A DNA stretch of 27,070 nucleotides from Rhodobacteraceae bacterium UBA3069 (GCA_002366795.1 DFBX01000130.1:1-27070); one strand, 5' to 3'. Shown: positions 1-8,261, counted from the first letter of the stretch. Numbers and translations are program-made. The notes: generated from the letters alone by a model not told the origin.

Positions 1-287
1 ACAAAGGCCCGGATGTGCGGGCGTTCCTGTCCCGGCCCAACTGCCGCATCCACCTGATCCAGCTGCCGCCATACTGCCCTCACCTGAACCCCATTGAGCG
101 CCTCTGGGCCGTCATGCACCAACACGTCACCCACAACCGGAACTACCCCACCCAAAAGCAGTTTGCCGAGGCTATTCTGGCCTTTTTCCGAGAAACCATC
201 CCCAAGAAATGGCAGGACTTCCGAAATCAGGTCACCGATAACTTCCGCATCATATCAGATCAAAATCTTCGGGTTTTCGAGGGATAG
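1..287 (+). CDS. IS630-family transposase, C-terminal fragment (5' end outside window)
   Basis: The reading frame is open from the window edge to a TAG stop. It encodes the C-terminal part of a DDE transposase of the IS630/Tc1-mariner group. The recognisable signature is the segment PPYCPHLNPIERLW, which carries the final catalytic acidic residue (the E of NPIERLW) and is typical of this family. A basic, helical tail follows. The enzyme would cut and rejoin the ends of its own element. The start lies outside the window, so it cannot be judged whether the gene is intact. Family assignment is secure from the motif; the specific IS name is not determined. Confidence 0.9.
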   Translation, partial: KGPDVRAFLSRPNCRIHLIQLPPYCPHLNPIERLWAVMHQHVTHNRNYPTQKQFAEAILAFFRETIPKKWQDFRNQVTDNFRIISDQNLRVFEG

Positions 288-294
288 GGGTATA
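1..294 (+). mobile_element. Right end of an IS630-family insertion sequence (partial)
   Basis: This holds the 3' part of an IS630-like element, cut by the window edge. The transposase stop is at 285-287. TA dinucleotides follow at 291-294, and IS630/Tc1-type elements insert at TA. The reverse complement of the end contains an ACCCGAAGA core that also occurs upstream of the transposase start near the other window edge, which suggests terminal inverted repeats of the same family. The exact outer boundary is inferred. Confidence 0.7.
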
Positions 295-352
295 ATGGGA
301 AAAGAGTTTTGGATTTCCCCGGCCGTGTCCGGGCGCGTAGGGGTCACCTGTT

Positions 353-811
353 ATGGCCGCCGTTGGAAGTTACCTTAAGAAACACACCGAAGCCTTGGTA
401 AAGGATGTCGGCATCGAAGCAGCCTGTCAGTTGACCGGCAAATCCAAGGCCACGTTGGGGCGCTATTATTCCGACCATGACGAACATTCCGACCGCTTTA
501 TGCCGGTCGATACCGTCGCCGCGCTGGAAGAGGCCGCAGGCTACCCGCATGTCACTTCGGCCTTGGCCGAACTAAGGGGCGCAACCCTGAATGTTGAAAG
601 ACGCCGCTCCAACGCAAAAGAAAAAGGTGGTGTAAATCAGGATGTTATCCGCCTTAGTCAGCGTTTCGCGCAACTGATGGCCGAATACACCCAATCCATC
701 GCCGACGGCGTCATCACCATGAACGAGGCAAAGCGGATGCTGCGCGAAACGGTCGTTCTGCAACAGGTGCTGATTGATATGAAACTGCATCTGGAAGACG
801 AAACGGAATAG
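353..811 (+). CDS. Small putative DNA-binding protein of unknown function (HTH-like)
   Basis: A 152-residue soluble protein that I do not recognise with certainty. Residues about 18-60 (around GIEAACQLTGKSKATLGRYY) look like a helix-turn-helix followed by a short hydrophobic helix. The layout resembles phage CII-type or other small phage regulators. The C-terminal half (about 100-152) is predicted to be mostly helical and charged. The start ATG at 353 has only a weak upstream purine stretch. The gene begins about 60 bases after the IS630 end, so its native promoter may have been replaced or cut. GC content is near 50%, lower than the core genes further right, which fits acquired DNA. Regulator function is an inference from the fold-like pattern only. 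Confidence 0.55.
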   Translation: MAAVGSYLKKHTEALVKDVGIEAACQLTGKSKATLGRYYSDHDEHSDRFMPVDTVAALEEAAGYPHVTSALAELRGATLNVERRRSNAKEKGGVNQDVIRLSQRFAQLMAEYTQSIADGVITMNEAKRMLRETVVLQQVLIDMKLHLEDETE

Positions 812-974
812 CCCAAAAGGCCGACCGTTCTAAAACGCCGGTGCTGATGTGTGCGGGCCCAAGGCCAGATTTGGTATCAGCCCGGCTTGGCACAGATGTG
901 ATTTTCGGACGTTCCCAAGAGGAGCGTTTGATGATGAAAATTGCACGCAGGACATGTAGAAACGGTGAAGACGC

Positions 975-1628
975 TTAAAAGCTGGTTTCCAACCGATCTT
1001 CGTGGGAGGCAAAGCTGCTCGTCGGCCATTCCCACGTGCAAACCGCAAATATAAGCGCCAAGCCAAAGCCGAGCTCCAGAAACTCTTCCACTGCAATCCA
1101 GATTATGGAATCCGCACTCGGCAGGGTCACGCCGATAGCAGCCAACTGGCGGTCAGCTCCGTCAATCAGGACCGCTGAAATGGCCAGACCGATCCCCAAT
1201 ACGACCGCGAAAGCCCAGCCTTCTTTATTCAACAAAGCCTTCGTAAACGGGCCTGAACCCCGTATCATCAGTGAACCCACTGTTAGCAGAATGAATGCCA
1301 TTGCTGCCGCAGACACGACTTTTTGCCACAACGGAACCGGGCTGGTGAAGATCCGGGTTTGTAACAGGCCCGGATCGAAAAATGCGTTGTGCATGTCCAG
1401 TTCGCGCAGACAGAACAGCACAAAAATCGCCGGGACCGCCCACCAACGTGGCCATGCGGATGCAGGCATGCGCGCCGCTGTAATCGCGGCACCCAGCGCA
1501 AATAAGGTCAGTCCGGCTCGCTCGACCGTGCCATGTTCGGATACCATCGAGGTATCCCATCCGGTCCACATGCCCGAAGCCAATATGCTGCAGAAGACAA
1601 CAAAAAATATCACTGCAAATATCCGCAT
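975..1628 (-). CDS. Hypothetical polytopic inner-membrane protein
   Basis: A 217-residue protein with about six hydrophobic segments, at roughly residues 1-22, 35-53, 62-76, 103-121, 135-155 and 175-198. Two loops carry unusual acidic or polar clusters: LRELDMHNAFFDPG after the third segment and VEEFLELG within the last. These suggest a functional site in or near the membrane. No catalytic family is recognised. Start ATG at 1628; a weak GAGAG ribosome site lies upstream. It stands alone, converging with the regulator-like gene at 353-811. GC content is near 53%, below the window average, so it belongs with the accessory left flank. Confidence 0.7.
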   Translation of the reverse strand: MRIFAVIFFVVFCSILASGMWTGWDTSMVSEHGTVERAGLTLFALGAAITAARMPASAWPRWWAVPAIFVLFCLRELDMHNAFFDPGLLQTRIFTSPVPLWQKVVSAAAMAFILLTVGSLMIRGSGPFTKALLNKEGWAFAVVLGIGLAISAVLIDGADRQLAAIGVTLPSADSIIWIAVEEFLELGFGLALIFAVCTWEWPTSSFASHEDRLETSF

Positions 1629-1987
1629 GACTTAAAACTCTCGAAGTTGGATGATTTTTACATTTCTAGCATATTCTTGTTTCACGATGCAAGGTGACGT
1701 GCTCTCATCTCACCGACAAGTGTACTGCAGCTTTGCCAATGTCCGAATGTCGGAAACGACCGTTTGGTTAACGGTTCAATTCGGCAAGATGAGTTCGTCG
1801 GCATCAGAAACACAAAAACAATTGCACCCGCGCATGAATATGCGAGGGCCCGTTCTGTTTCATCTTTGGCCCGAGCCGCGCCCCGCGCGGGGGAGGAGAC
1901 GATACCTTTGGCTTAGGGCTTGCGACGTGCAAGCCCCGCCTTTTTCATGTGTGGGAAACCCGTGCCAGCAACCGGCGCTGTTCTTGC
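1629..1987. other. Gene-free stretch with clustered hairpins; candidate structured RNA
   Basis: No convincing protein is seen in these 359 bases between the membrane protein and the carB stop. From about 1831 to 1945 there are four inverted repeats in a row: CGCAT/ATGCG (1831-1844), GGGCC/GGCCC (1846-1872), CCCCGC/GCGGGG (1881-1892) and GGGCTTGC/GCAAGCCC (1916-1936). The last is followed by five T residues at 1941-1945 on the plus strand. This could be a small RNA ending in an intrinsic terminator, or only the 3' end region of carB. See findings. Confidence 0.4.
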
Positions 1988-4900
1988 CTAGCCCTGCAGG
2001 GACAGCACCCGTAATTCGCCCTCTTCGCGGGCTTTCATCGCCAGCGCGGCGGCGTGGCTGCCCGCAGCGGTGGTGTAATACGGGATCTTGTCATAGAGCG
2101 CGACCTTGCGAATTTCGCGGCTGTCTTCGACGGCCTGCGCGCCCTCGGTTGTGTTGAACACAAGCGCGATACGCTCGTCTTTCATCATGTCCACTACGTT
2201 GGGGCGGCCTTCATACACCTTGTTGACGATATCGCAGGTCACGCCGTTTTCGCGCAGCCAATCGGCGGTGCCACGGGTGGCGACAATCGTAAGCCCCAGA
2301 TCGGACACGATCTTTGCCGCTTCGATCATGTCGGCAGTCTTGTCCATATCTTTGATCGAAATGAACACGGCCCCGGCGCGCGGCAGGTCGGTGCCTGCGC
2401 CCAGTTGCGCCTTCAAAAATGCCAGCGGGAAGGACACGTCCCAGCCCATCACCTCGCCGGTGGAGCGCATTTCCGGCCCCAATATCGTGTCCACGCCGGG
2501 GAAGCGGGCAAAGGGCAGCACCGCCTCTTTGACAGAAAACCATGGCATGTTCGGATCGGCCAGCGTCATCGGGTCGGCCATTTTGATCGTACCGGGCTTG
2601 GCGTCCTTGGCGTATTGTTCACGCAAGGGGAAGTTTTCCATCGGCTCGCCCGCCATCAGACGCGCGGCGATGGAGGCAATGGCACTGTCTGTCGCCTTGG
2701 CGACAAACGGCACGGTGCGAGAGGCGCGCGGGTTCACCTCGATCAGGTAAATCACGCCATCTTTCACGGCAAATTGCACGTTCATCAAGCCGACGACACC
2801 CAAGGCAAGGGCCAGCGCCTCGGTCTGGCGCTTGATCTTTTCGATGATGTCCTGCGGCAAGCTGTAAGGCGGCAACGAACAGGCACTGTCGCCCGAGTGA
2901 ACGCCCGCTTCCTCGATGTGCTGCATGATGCCCGCGACATGCACGGTCTTGCCGTCCGACAGCGCATCCACGTCGCATTCAATCGCGCCCGAAAGATAGC
3001 TGTCCAGCAGCACGGGGCTGTCGCCCGACACCACAACCGCCTCTTTGATGTAACGCTCCAGCTGGGCCATGTCGCGCACGATTTCCATCGCGCGGCCACC
3101 CAGCACATAAGACGGGCGGATTACCAGCGGAAAGCCAATTTCATCCGCAATCGCAAGGGCTTGCGCGTCTGTGGATGCGATACCGTTATGCGGCTGCTTC
3201 AGCTCCAGCTTGTTGACAAGCTGCTGGAACCGCTCGCGGTCCTCGGCAAGGTCGATGGCATCCGGCGTGGTGCCAAGGATCGGAATGCCCTCTTCATACA
3301 AAGCATTCGCCAGCTTCAGCGGGGTCTGCCCGCCGAACTGCACGATCACCCCGTGCAGGGTGCCGTTCTGCTGCTCGACCCGCAGGATTTCCATCACATG
3401 CTCGAACGTCAGCGGTTCGAAATACAGCCTGTCGCTGGTGTCATAGTCGGTGGACACGGTTTCAGGGTTGCAGTTGACCATGATGGTTTCATAGCCCGCG
3501 TCGGTCAGTGCGAAACAGGCGTGGCAGCAGCAGTAATCGAACTCGATACCTTGCCCGATCCGGTTGGGGCCACCGCCCAGGATGACGACCTTTTTGCGGT
3601 CGCTGGGGCGCGCTTCGCATTCCACGTCGCCCATGGCGGGGGCTTCGTAGGTGGAATACATGTAAGGGGTCTGGGCCTCGAACTCGGCGGCGCAGGTGTC
3701 GATGCGTTTGAACACCGCGTTCACGCCAAGGTTCTGGCGGGCGCGGCGCACGTTGCCCTCGGTGCGGCCGGTCAGGGTAGCAAGGCGGGCATCGGTAAAG
3801 CCCATCATCTTCAGCTTGCGCAGACCGTTTTCCGTCACGGGCAGACCGTTCTTGCGCACTTCTTCCTCTGCCTCGATGATCTCGCGGATGCGGGCCAGGA
3901 ACCAAGGGTCAAACATGGTGACGACGTGGATTTCATCATCGGTCAGACCATGGCGCATGGCCTGCGCAATGGTGCGCATCCGGTCCGGCGTGGCCTTGGA
4001 AATGGCGCGGGTTAGCGCCGATTTCTCGGGCGCGCCCTCAATCTCGATCTCGTCGAAACCGGTCAGGCCCGATTCCATGGATGCCAGCGCCTTTTGCAGC
4101 GATTCATGGATGGTGCGGCCAATCGCCATCGCCTCGCCCACCGATTTCATTGCGGTGGTCAGCATCGGCTCGGATCCGGGGAACTTCTCGAAGGCGAATT
4201 TCGGAATCTTGGTGACGACATAGTCGATGGTCGGCTCGAAGCTGGCAGGCGTCACCTTGGTGATGTCATTGTCCAGCTCGTCCAGCGTATAGCCCACGGC
4301 CAGCTTGGCCGCGATCTTGGCAATCGGGAAACCCGTCGCCTTGGAGGCCAGAGCGGACGAGCGCGAGACGCGCGGGTTCATTTCAATCACCACCATGCGC
4401 CCGTCGGTGGGGTTGATCGCCCATTGCACGTTGGACCCGCCGGTTTCCACGCCGATTTCACGCAGCACGGCGATAGAGCCGTTGCGCATGATCTGGTATT
4501 CCTTGTCTGTCAGCGTCAGGGTAGGGGCCACGGTGATGGAATCGCCGGTATGCACGCCCATCGGGTCGATGTTTTCGATGGAACAGATGATGATTGCGTT
4601 GTCGGCAGTGTCTCGCACCACCTCCATCTCGTATTCTTTCCAGCCCAAAAGGGATTCATCGACCAGAATCTGCCCCACCGGGGACGCATCCATGCCGCTA
4701 CGGCAGTAAAATTCGTAATCCTCGCGGTTATAGGCCACGCCACCGCCGGTGCCGCCCATTGTGAAAGCGGGGCGGATGATCGCGGGCAACCCGACATAAT
4801 CCAGCGTTTCCAGCGCCAGTGCGACACCGGCGGCAAGGTCTTTCTTGCCGTTGGCATCCTTGGGCGCGGTCACGATGGTCGCCTTGGGGTTTTCGATGCC

Positions 4901-5317
4901 CAAACGGTCCATCGCCTCGCGGAACAGCTTGCGGTCTTCGGCCATTTCGATGGCCTCGCGCTTGGCGCCGATCATTTCGACGTTGAACTTGTCCAGCACG
5001 CCCATTTCTTCCAGTGCCAGCGCGGTGTTCAGGCCGGTCTGCCCGCCCATGGTGGGAAGCAAGGCGTCGGGGCGTTCCTTTTCGATGATCTTGGCAACCA
5101 TTTCGGGGGTGATCGGCTCGATATAGGTGGCATCGGCCAGCCCCGGATCGGTCATGATCGTCGCGGGGTTCGAATTCACCAGGATGACGCGATAGCCTTC
5201 TTCCCGCAGGGCCTTGCAGGCCTGCGCACCGGAATAGTCAAACTCGCAGGCTTGCCCGATCACGATAGGCCCCGCGCCGATGATCATGATAGACTTGATA
5301 TCAGTTCTCTTTGGCAT
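1988..5317 (-). CDS. carB: Carbamoyl-phosphate synthase large subunit
   Basis: CarB makes carbamoyl phosphate from bicarbonate, ammonia delivered by CarA, and two ATP, feeding pyrimidine and arginine synthesis. The 1109-residue product has the usual duplicated ATP-grasp architecture. The first synthetase half begins with IMIIGAGPIVIGQACEFDYS. The second begins with GPNRIGQGIEFDYCCCHA. A C-terminal regulatory (MGS-like) domain occupies about the last 150 residues. Length is slightly above that of E. coli, as is usual in alphaproteobacteria. The reading frame extends 38 codons further upstream, but MPKRTDIKS at 5317 is chosen because it is the conserved family start and AGGGG lies about 8 bases before it. 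carA is not nearby. The gene diverges from aspS. Confidence 0.97.
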   Translation of the reverse strand: MPKRTDIKSIMIIGAGPIVIGQACEFDYSGAQACKALREEGYRVILVNSNPATIMTDPGLADATYIEPITPEMVAKIIEKERPDALLPTMGGQTGLNTALALEEMGVLDKFNVEMIGAKREAIEMAEDRKLFREAMDRLGIENPKATIVTAPKDANGKKDLAAGVALALETLDYVGLPAIIRPAFTMGGTGGGVAYNREDYEFYCRSGMDASPVGQILVDESLLGWKEYEMEVVRDTADNAIIICSIENIDPMGVHTGDSITVAPTLTLTDKEYQIMRNGSIAVLREIGVETGGSNVQWAINPTDGRMVVIEMNPRVSRSSALASKATGFPIAKIAAKLAVGYTLDELDNDITKVTPASFEPTIDYVVTKIPKFAFEKFPGSEPMLTTAMKSVGEAMAIGRTIHESLQKALASMESGLTGFDEIEIEGAPEKSALTRAISKATPDRMRTIAQAMRHGLTDDEIHVVTMFDPWFLARIREIIEAEEEVRKNGLPVTENGLRKLKMMGFTDARLATLTGRTEGNVRRARQNLGVNAVFKRIDTCAAEFEAQTPYMYSTYEAPAMGDVECEARPSDRKKVVILGGGPNRIGQGIEFDYCCCHACFALTDAGYETIMVNCNPETVSTDYDTSDRLYFEPLTFEHVMEILRVEQQNGTLHGVIVQFGGQTPLKLANALYEEGIPILGTTPDAIDLAEDRERFQQLVNKLELKQPHNGIASTDAQALAIADEIGFPLVIRPSYVLGGRAMEIVRDMAQLERYIKEAVVVSGDSPVLLDSYLSGAIECDVDALSDGKTVHVAGIMQHIEEAGVHSGDSACSLPPYSLPQDIIEKIKRQTEALALALGVVGLMNVQFAVKDGVIYLIEVNPRASRTVPFVAKATDSAIASIAARLMAGEPMENFPLREQYAKDAKPGTIKMADPMTLADPNMPWFSVKEAVLPFARFPGVDTILGPEMRSTGEVMGWDVSFPLAFLKAQLGAGTDLPRAGAVFISIKDMDKTADMIEAAKIVSDLGLTIVATRGTADWLRENGVTCDIVNKVYEGRPNVVDMMKDERIALVFNTTEGAQAVEDSREIRKVALYDKIPYYTTAAGSHAAALAMKAREEGELRVLSLQG

Positions 5318-5478
5318 GGTCGGACCCCTTGGTTTTCTGGCAGCAGACAGCGCGGCACCCGAGTCAGCAGGGCCGTGCAAATTGTCGTGGGTTATAGACA
5401 TGGCGCGGCAAGGCGCAACCCCTCGCGGCACCGTTTCGCGGCCTTATCGGGCGATGGTGGCGGTGGTGGGGTCAGGAG

Positions 5479-5510
5479 CCTCCGGCGGGAGTATTTACAG
5501 CAACGTGAAA
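5479..5510 (+). repeat. Dispersed intergenic repeat, copy 1
   Basis: It begins CCTCCGGCGGG, then a purine-rich dinucleotide and TATTT, and ends in GAAA. It matches the element at 16219-16250 in the first 11 bases, the TATTT block and the tail at the same spacing (32 bases each). An inverted, more diverged relative lies 14 bases downstream. Confidence 0.6.
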
Positions 5511-5523
5511 GCAGGGGCGTCCG

Positions 5524-5557
5524 TTCCTTTTATTTTGCCGGAAATACTCTGGTGGGG
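5524..5557 (-). repeat. Dispersed intergenic repeat, inverted diverged copy
   Basis: Read on the minus strand it contains AGAGTATTTCCGGCAA and then an AT-rich part ending AAAAG. This parallels copy 1 (GGGAGTATTTACAGCAA, then GTGAAAG). The pair faces head to head and could form a long imperfect cruciform or a transcript hairpin. Confidence 0.45.
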
Positions 5558-5614
5558 GGCATTTTGCACAAAATGTACCGAGGGGGGGCTAGCCCCCCTT
5601 TCCCCCTACGAGCC

Positions 5615-5643
5615 TTGACTTTCGCCCTCATGCAAGGTGTATC
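5615..5643 (+). promoter_or_regulatory. Candidate sigma-70 promoter of aspS
   Basis: A TTGACT -35 element at 5615-5620 is followed after exactly 17 bases by TGTATC at 5638-5643, a weak -10. The aspS ATG lies about 40 bases downstream. This is a prediction from spacing and hexamer match only. Confidence 0.5.
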
Positions 5644-5682
5644 GGCCCAAACCGTTTTTTCGCCCGTGAAAGGGAGCCGATC

Positions 5683-7533
5683 ATGCACGCCTATCGCAGC
5701 CATACCTGCGCCGATCTTACCGCCGCCAATGTCGGTGACACTGTCCGCCTGTCGGGTTGGGTCCACCGCGTCCGCGACCACGGCGGGCTTTTGTTCATCG
5801 ACCTGCGCGACCATTACGGCGTGACGCAGGTGTTGTGCGACCCCGACAGCCCGGTTTTTGCCGAGGTCGAGAAGGTGCGCAGCGAATGGTGTATCCGCAT
5901 TGATGGCACCGTAAAGGCACGTGATCCCGAACTGGTGAATGCCAAGATCCCCACAGGCAAGGTCGAGGTGTTCATTCGTGACCTCGAAGTGCTTGGCGCG
6001 GCGAAAGAGTTGCCCCTGATGGTGTTCGGCGACCAGGAATACCCTGAAGAAACCCGCCTGAAATATCGCTACCTGGACCTGCGCCGCGAGGCGATGCAGC
6101 GCAACATGGCGCTGCGGTCGGATGTGGTCGCCTCCATGCGCCGCCGCATGTGGGATCAGGGGTTCCGCGAATACCAGACGCCGATCATCACGGCATCGTC
6201 CCCCGAAGGCGCGCGTGACTTTCTGGTGCCGTCGCGTCTGCACCCCGGCAAATTCTACGCCCTGCCGCAGGCACCGCAGCAGTTCAAACAGCTGATCATG
6301 GTGTCGGGTTACGACAAGTATTTCCAGATCGCGCCGTGTTTCCGCGACGAAGACCCGCGCGCCGACCGCTCGCCCACCGATTTCTACCAGCTTGACCTTG
6401 AGATGTCCTTTGTCACCCAGCAGGACGTGTTCGACACGATCCAGCCGGTGCTGACCGCCGTGTTCGAAGAATTCGGCAATGGCCGCAAGGTTGACCAGAC
6501 GTGGGAGCAGATTTCCTATAAAGACGCCGCCCTGTGGTATGGCACCGACAAACCCGACCTGCGCAACCCGATCAAGATGCAGGTTGTCAGCGAACATTTC
6601 GCAGGCTCCGGTTTTGCGATCTTCGCCAAGCTGCTGGAGCAGGAAGGCACCGAAATTCGCGCCATCCCCGCACCCACCGGCGGCAGCCGCAAATTCTGTG
6701 ACCGCATGAACGCCTTCGCGCAAAAAGAAGGCCTGCCCGGCATGGGCTATATCTTCTGGCGCGAGAAGACCGCCGATGCGGTGGCGCAGGAACTGGGCAT
6801 CACCGTGAAAGAGGCGCAGGCCAAGCTGAAATCCGGCGAGGTCGAGGGTGGCATGGAAGCGGCAGGCCCCTTGGCCAAGAACATCGGCCCGGAGCGGACA
6901 GAGGCGATCCGCCAGCAGCTGGGCCTGAACGTCGGCGACGCGGCGTTCTTCTTGGGTGGCAAGCCCAAGGCGTTCGAAGGGGTCGCGGGCCGCGCCCGCA
7001 CCGTCATCGGCGAAGAGCTGGGCCTTGTCGATCAGAACCGTTTCGCCTTTGCCTGGATCGTCGATTTCCCGATCTACGAGCAGGACGAGGAAACCGGTGC
7101 GATTGATTTCGAACACAACCCGTTCTCGATGCCGCAGGGCGGCATGGACGCGCTTGACGGCAACCCGCTGGACGTTCTGGGTTTCCAATACGATCTGGCC
7201 TGCAACGGGTATGAACTGGTCAGCGGCGCGATCCGGAACCACCGCCCCGAGATCATGTACAAAGCCTTTGAAATCGCCGGCTATGGCAAGGACGAGGTCG
7301 AAAAGCGCTTTGGCGGCATGGTCAACGCCTTCCAATACGGTGCCCCGCCCCACGGTGGCTGCGCGGCGGGCATCGACCGCATCGTGATGCTGCTGGCGGA
7401 CGAGGCGAACATCCGCGAGGTCATCATGTTCCCGATGAACCAGCGCGCCGAAGACCTGATGATGAACGCGCCCTCGGATGCATCCAGCGACCAGCTGATG
7501 GAACTGAACCTGCGGATCATCCCGCAGGACTGA
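5683..7533 (+). CDS. aspS: Aspartyl-tRNA synthetase (probably non-discriminating type)
   Basis: This cytosolic class II enzyme charges tRNA-Asp with aspartate. The protein is 616 residues, slightly long for the bacterial type. Domains in order are an N-terminal OB-fold anticodon-binding domain (about 15-110), a class II catalytic core with motif 2 FRDEDPRADRSPTDFYQLD, a GAD-type insertion in the middle, and motif 3 near the end (GIDRIVMLL). The OB-fold loop reads RDHGG, whereas the discriminating E. coli enzyme has RDLGS. Histidine at this place is known from enzymes that also charge tRNA-Asn, with Asn then made by GatCAB. The dual specificity here is inferred. Start ATG at 5683 follows AAGGGAG. 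A strong terminator follows. Confidence 0.97.
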   Translation: MHAYRSHTCADLTAANVGDTVRLSGWVHRVRDHGGLLFIDLRDHYGVTQVLCDPDSPVFAEVEKVRSEWCIRIDGTVKARDPELVNAKIPTGKVEVFIRDLEVLGAAKELPLMVFGDQEYPEETRLKYRYLDLRREAMQRNMALRSDVVASMRRRMWDQGFREYQTPIITASSPEGARDFLVPSRLHPGKFYALPQAPQQFKQLIMVSGYDKYFQIAPCFRDEDPRADRSPTDFYQLDLEMSFVTQQDVFDTIQPVLTAVFEEFGNGRKVDQTWEQISYKDAALWYGTDKPDLRNPIKMQVVSEHFAGSGFAIFAKLLEQEGTEIRAIPAPTGGSRKFCDRMNAFAQKEGLPGMGYIFWREKTADAVAQELGITVKEAQAKLKSGEVEGGMEAAGPLAKNIGPERTEAIRQQLGLNVGDAAFFLGGKPKAFEGVAGRARTVIGEELGLVDQNRFAFAWIVDFPIYEQDEETGAIDFEHNPFSMPQGGMDALDGNPLDVLGFQYDLACNGYELVSGAIRNHRPEIMYKAFEIAGYGKDEVEKRFGGMVNAFQYGAPPHGGCAAGIDRIVMLLADEANIREVIMFPMNQRAEDLMMNAPSDASSDQLMELNLRIIPQD

Positions 7534-7598
7534 TCTGCGCCCGATACCGGAAAACAACGCGGCGGGAAGTTCCTGCTGCGTTTTTTTGGGCGCAGATC
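7532..7598 (+). terminator. Intrinsic terminator of aspS with a second, enclosing inverted repeat
   Basis: The inner hairpin pairs ACGCGGCGGG (7557-7566) with CCTGCTGCGT (7572-7581) using two G-U pairs, with a 5-base loop. It is directly followed by seven T (7581-7587). An outer, perfect 11-bp inverted repeat, GATCTGCGCCC (7532-7542) and GGGCGCAGATC (7588-7598), wraps around it. The outer repeat begins within the aspS stop codon. Confidence 0.85.
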
Positions 7599-7719
7599 GA
7601 CATGGCGCCCGGCGATGGCGCAGCAGGGCAAAACCCGCCACCAGCGGGCAAAAGACCCCCACGGATGGCACCCGGGTGGCACCGGGATTTTCCATTTTCG
7701 CATGTTGGCGCCCATCATG

Positions 7720-7755
7720 AAAAACGCGCGCCCTGCTTAAGGGCAGGGGCGCGCG
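7720..7755 (-). terminator. Intrinsic terminator of the hemerythrin-like gene
   Basis: On the minus strand a GC-rich stem (CGCGCGCCCCTGC paired with GCAGGGCGCGCG, one bulge) with a short TTAA-containing loop is followed by five T. It sits about 30 bases after the stop of the gene at 7785-8261. The aspS terminator faces it from the other side, so the two convergent genes are well insulated. Confidence 0.8.
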
Positions 7756-7784
7756 GTCACGGGGGGGGGAATGGAAAAGGGCCG

Positions 7785-8261
7785 TCAGTCTTCCAGGTGG
7801 TCCGCTTTCTTTTTCTCGACCAGCCCCATCTCCTTTTTCTTGCGGTCCAGAAAGCGCTGGCCGTAGGCGTCGTTCTCTTCCTCGCCCACGACCTTTTTCG
7901 CCCGCTCGAACACCTCTTTCTCTTCTTCTTCCATATGGTGTTCGTAATCGTGCTCCAGTGCCTTGAAACGGGTCAGCCAGCCGCTTGCTGCCATGTCCAT
8001 GTCGTTCAACTCTTCCAGAATTTTATCCATCTGGGCGTGCTCATGCACGGAATGGCGGGCGGCGTCCTGCCCCCATGTCTCTTGCATCAGGGCGGAATAG
8101 AACTCTTCCTCCTCGGCGGCCGAATGGGATTTCACGTCGCGATAAAAGGCCTGCCATGCCTCGCGGCGTTCGGGGCTGTCGCCCGATGTTGCGGCGATGC
8201 GGTCCAGCAGGTCGCGATGGTGTTCGTGGTCTTTCGTGATTGCGTCATAGATCGAAGCCAT
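7785..8261 (-). CDS. Hemerythrin HHE-domain protein
   Basis: A 158-residue cytosolic helical protein with the spaced histidine and glutamate pattern of the HHE cation-binding family: DHEHHRDLLDRI (about 11-22), HSAAEEEEF, HSVHEHAQMDKIL, and HDYEHHMEEEEKEVF near 110-125. Such proteins bind a di-iron centre and are linked to oxygen, NO or iron handling. The C-terminal 40 residues are very rich in Lys and Glu. The frame is open further upstream, but ATG at 8261 is chosen because AGGAGA lies 6 bases before it and MASIYDAI is the usual family start. The exact ligand or role is not visible from sequence. Confidence 0.9.
   Translation of the reverse strand: MASIYDAITKDHEHHRDLLDRIAATSGDSPERREAWQAFYRDVKSHSAAEEEEFYSALMQETWGQDAARHSVHEHAQMDKILEELNDMDMAASGWLTRFKALEHDYEHHMEEEEKEVFERAKKVVGEEENDAYGQRFLDRKKKEMGLVEKKKADHLED

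Larger units (their letters stand above)
5318..5682. other. carB-aspS divergent intergenic region
   Basis: No gene is seen in these 365 bases. The region holds two inverted copies of a short dispersed repeat (5479-5510 and 5524-5557), a near-palindrome ATTTTGCACAAAAT at 5561-5574, and a perfect G6-CTAG-C6 type palindrome at 5583-5598 followed by TTT. The aspS promoter candidate lies at 5615-5643. The mixture resembles a repetitive intergenic module inserted between two divergent promoters. Confidence 0.6.

Noticed and set aside
1651..2157. 168-codon open frame over the gap downstream of carB
   Set aside because: It crosses the hairpin region and the end of carB on the opposite strand, with a Cys/Pro/Arg-rich, unstructured product. 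A structured RNA is the better reading.
2054..4015. 653-codon frame antisense to carB
   Set aside because: Same cause: third-position GC bias of carB keeps stops out of the opposite strand. Composition is not protein-like.
5530..7695. Very long open frame (721 codons) antisense to aspS
   Set aside because: It is the mirror of a high-GC, strongly coding gene on the other strand. The product is rich in His, Arg and Gln with no domain features, and aspS is unmistakable.
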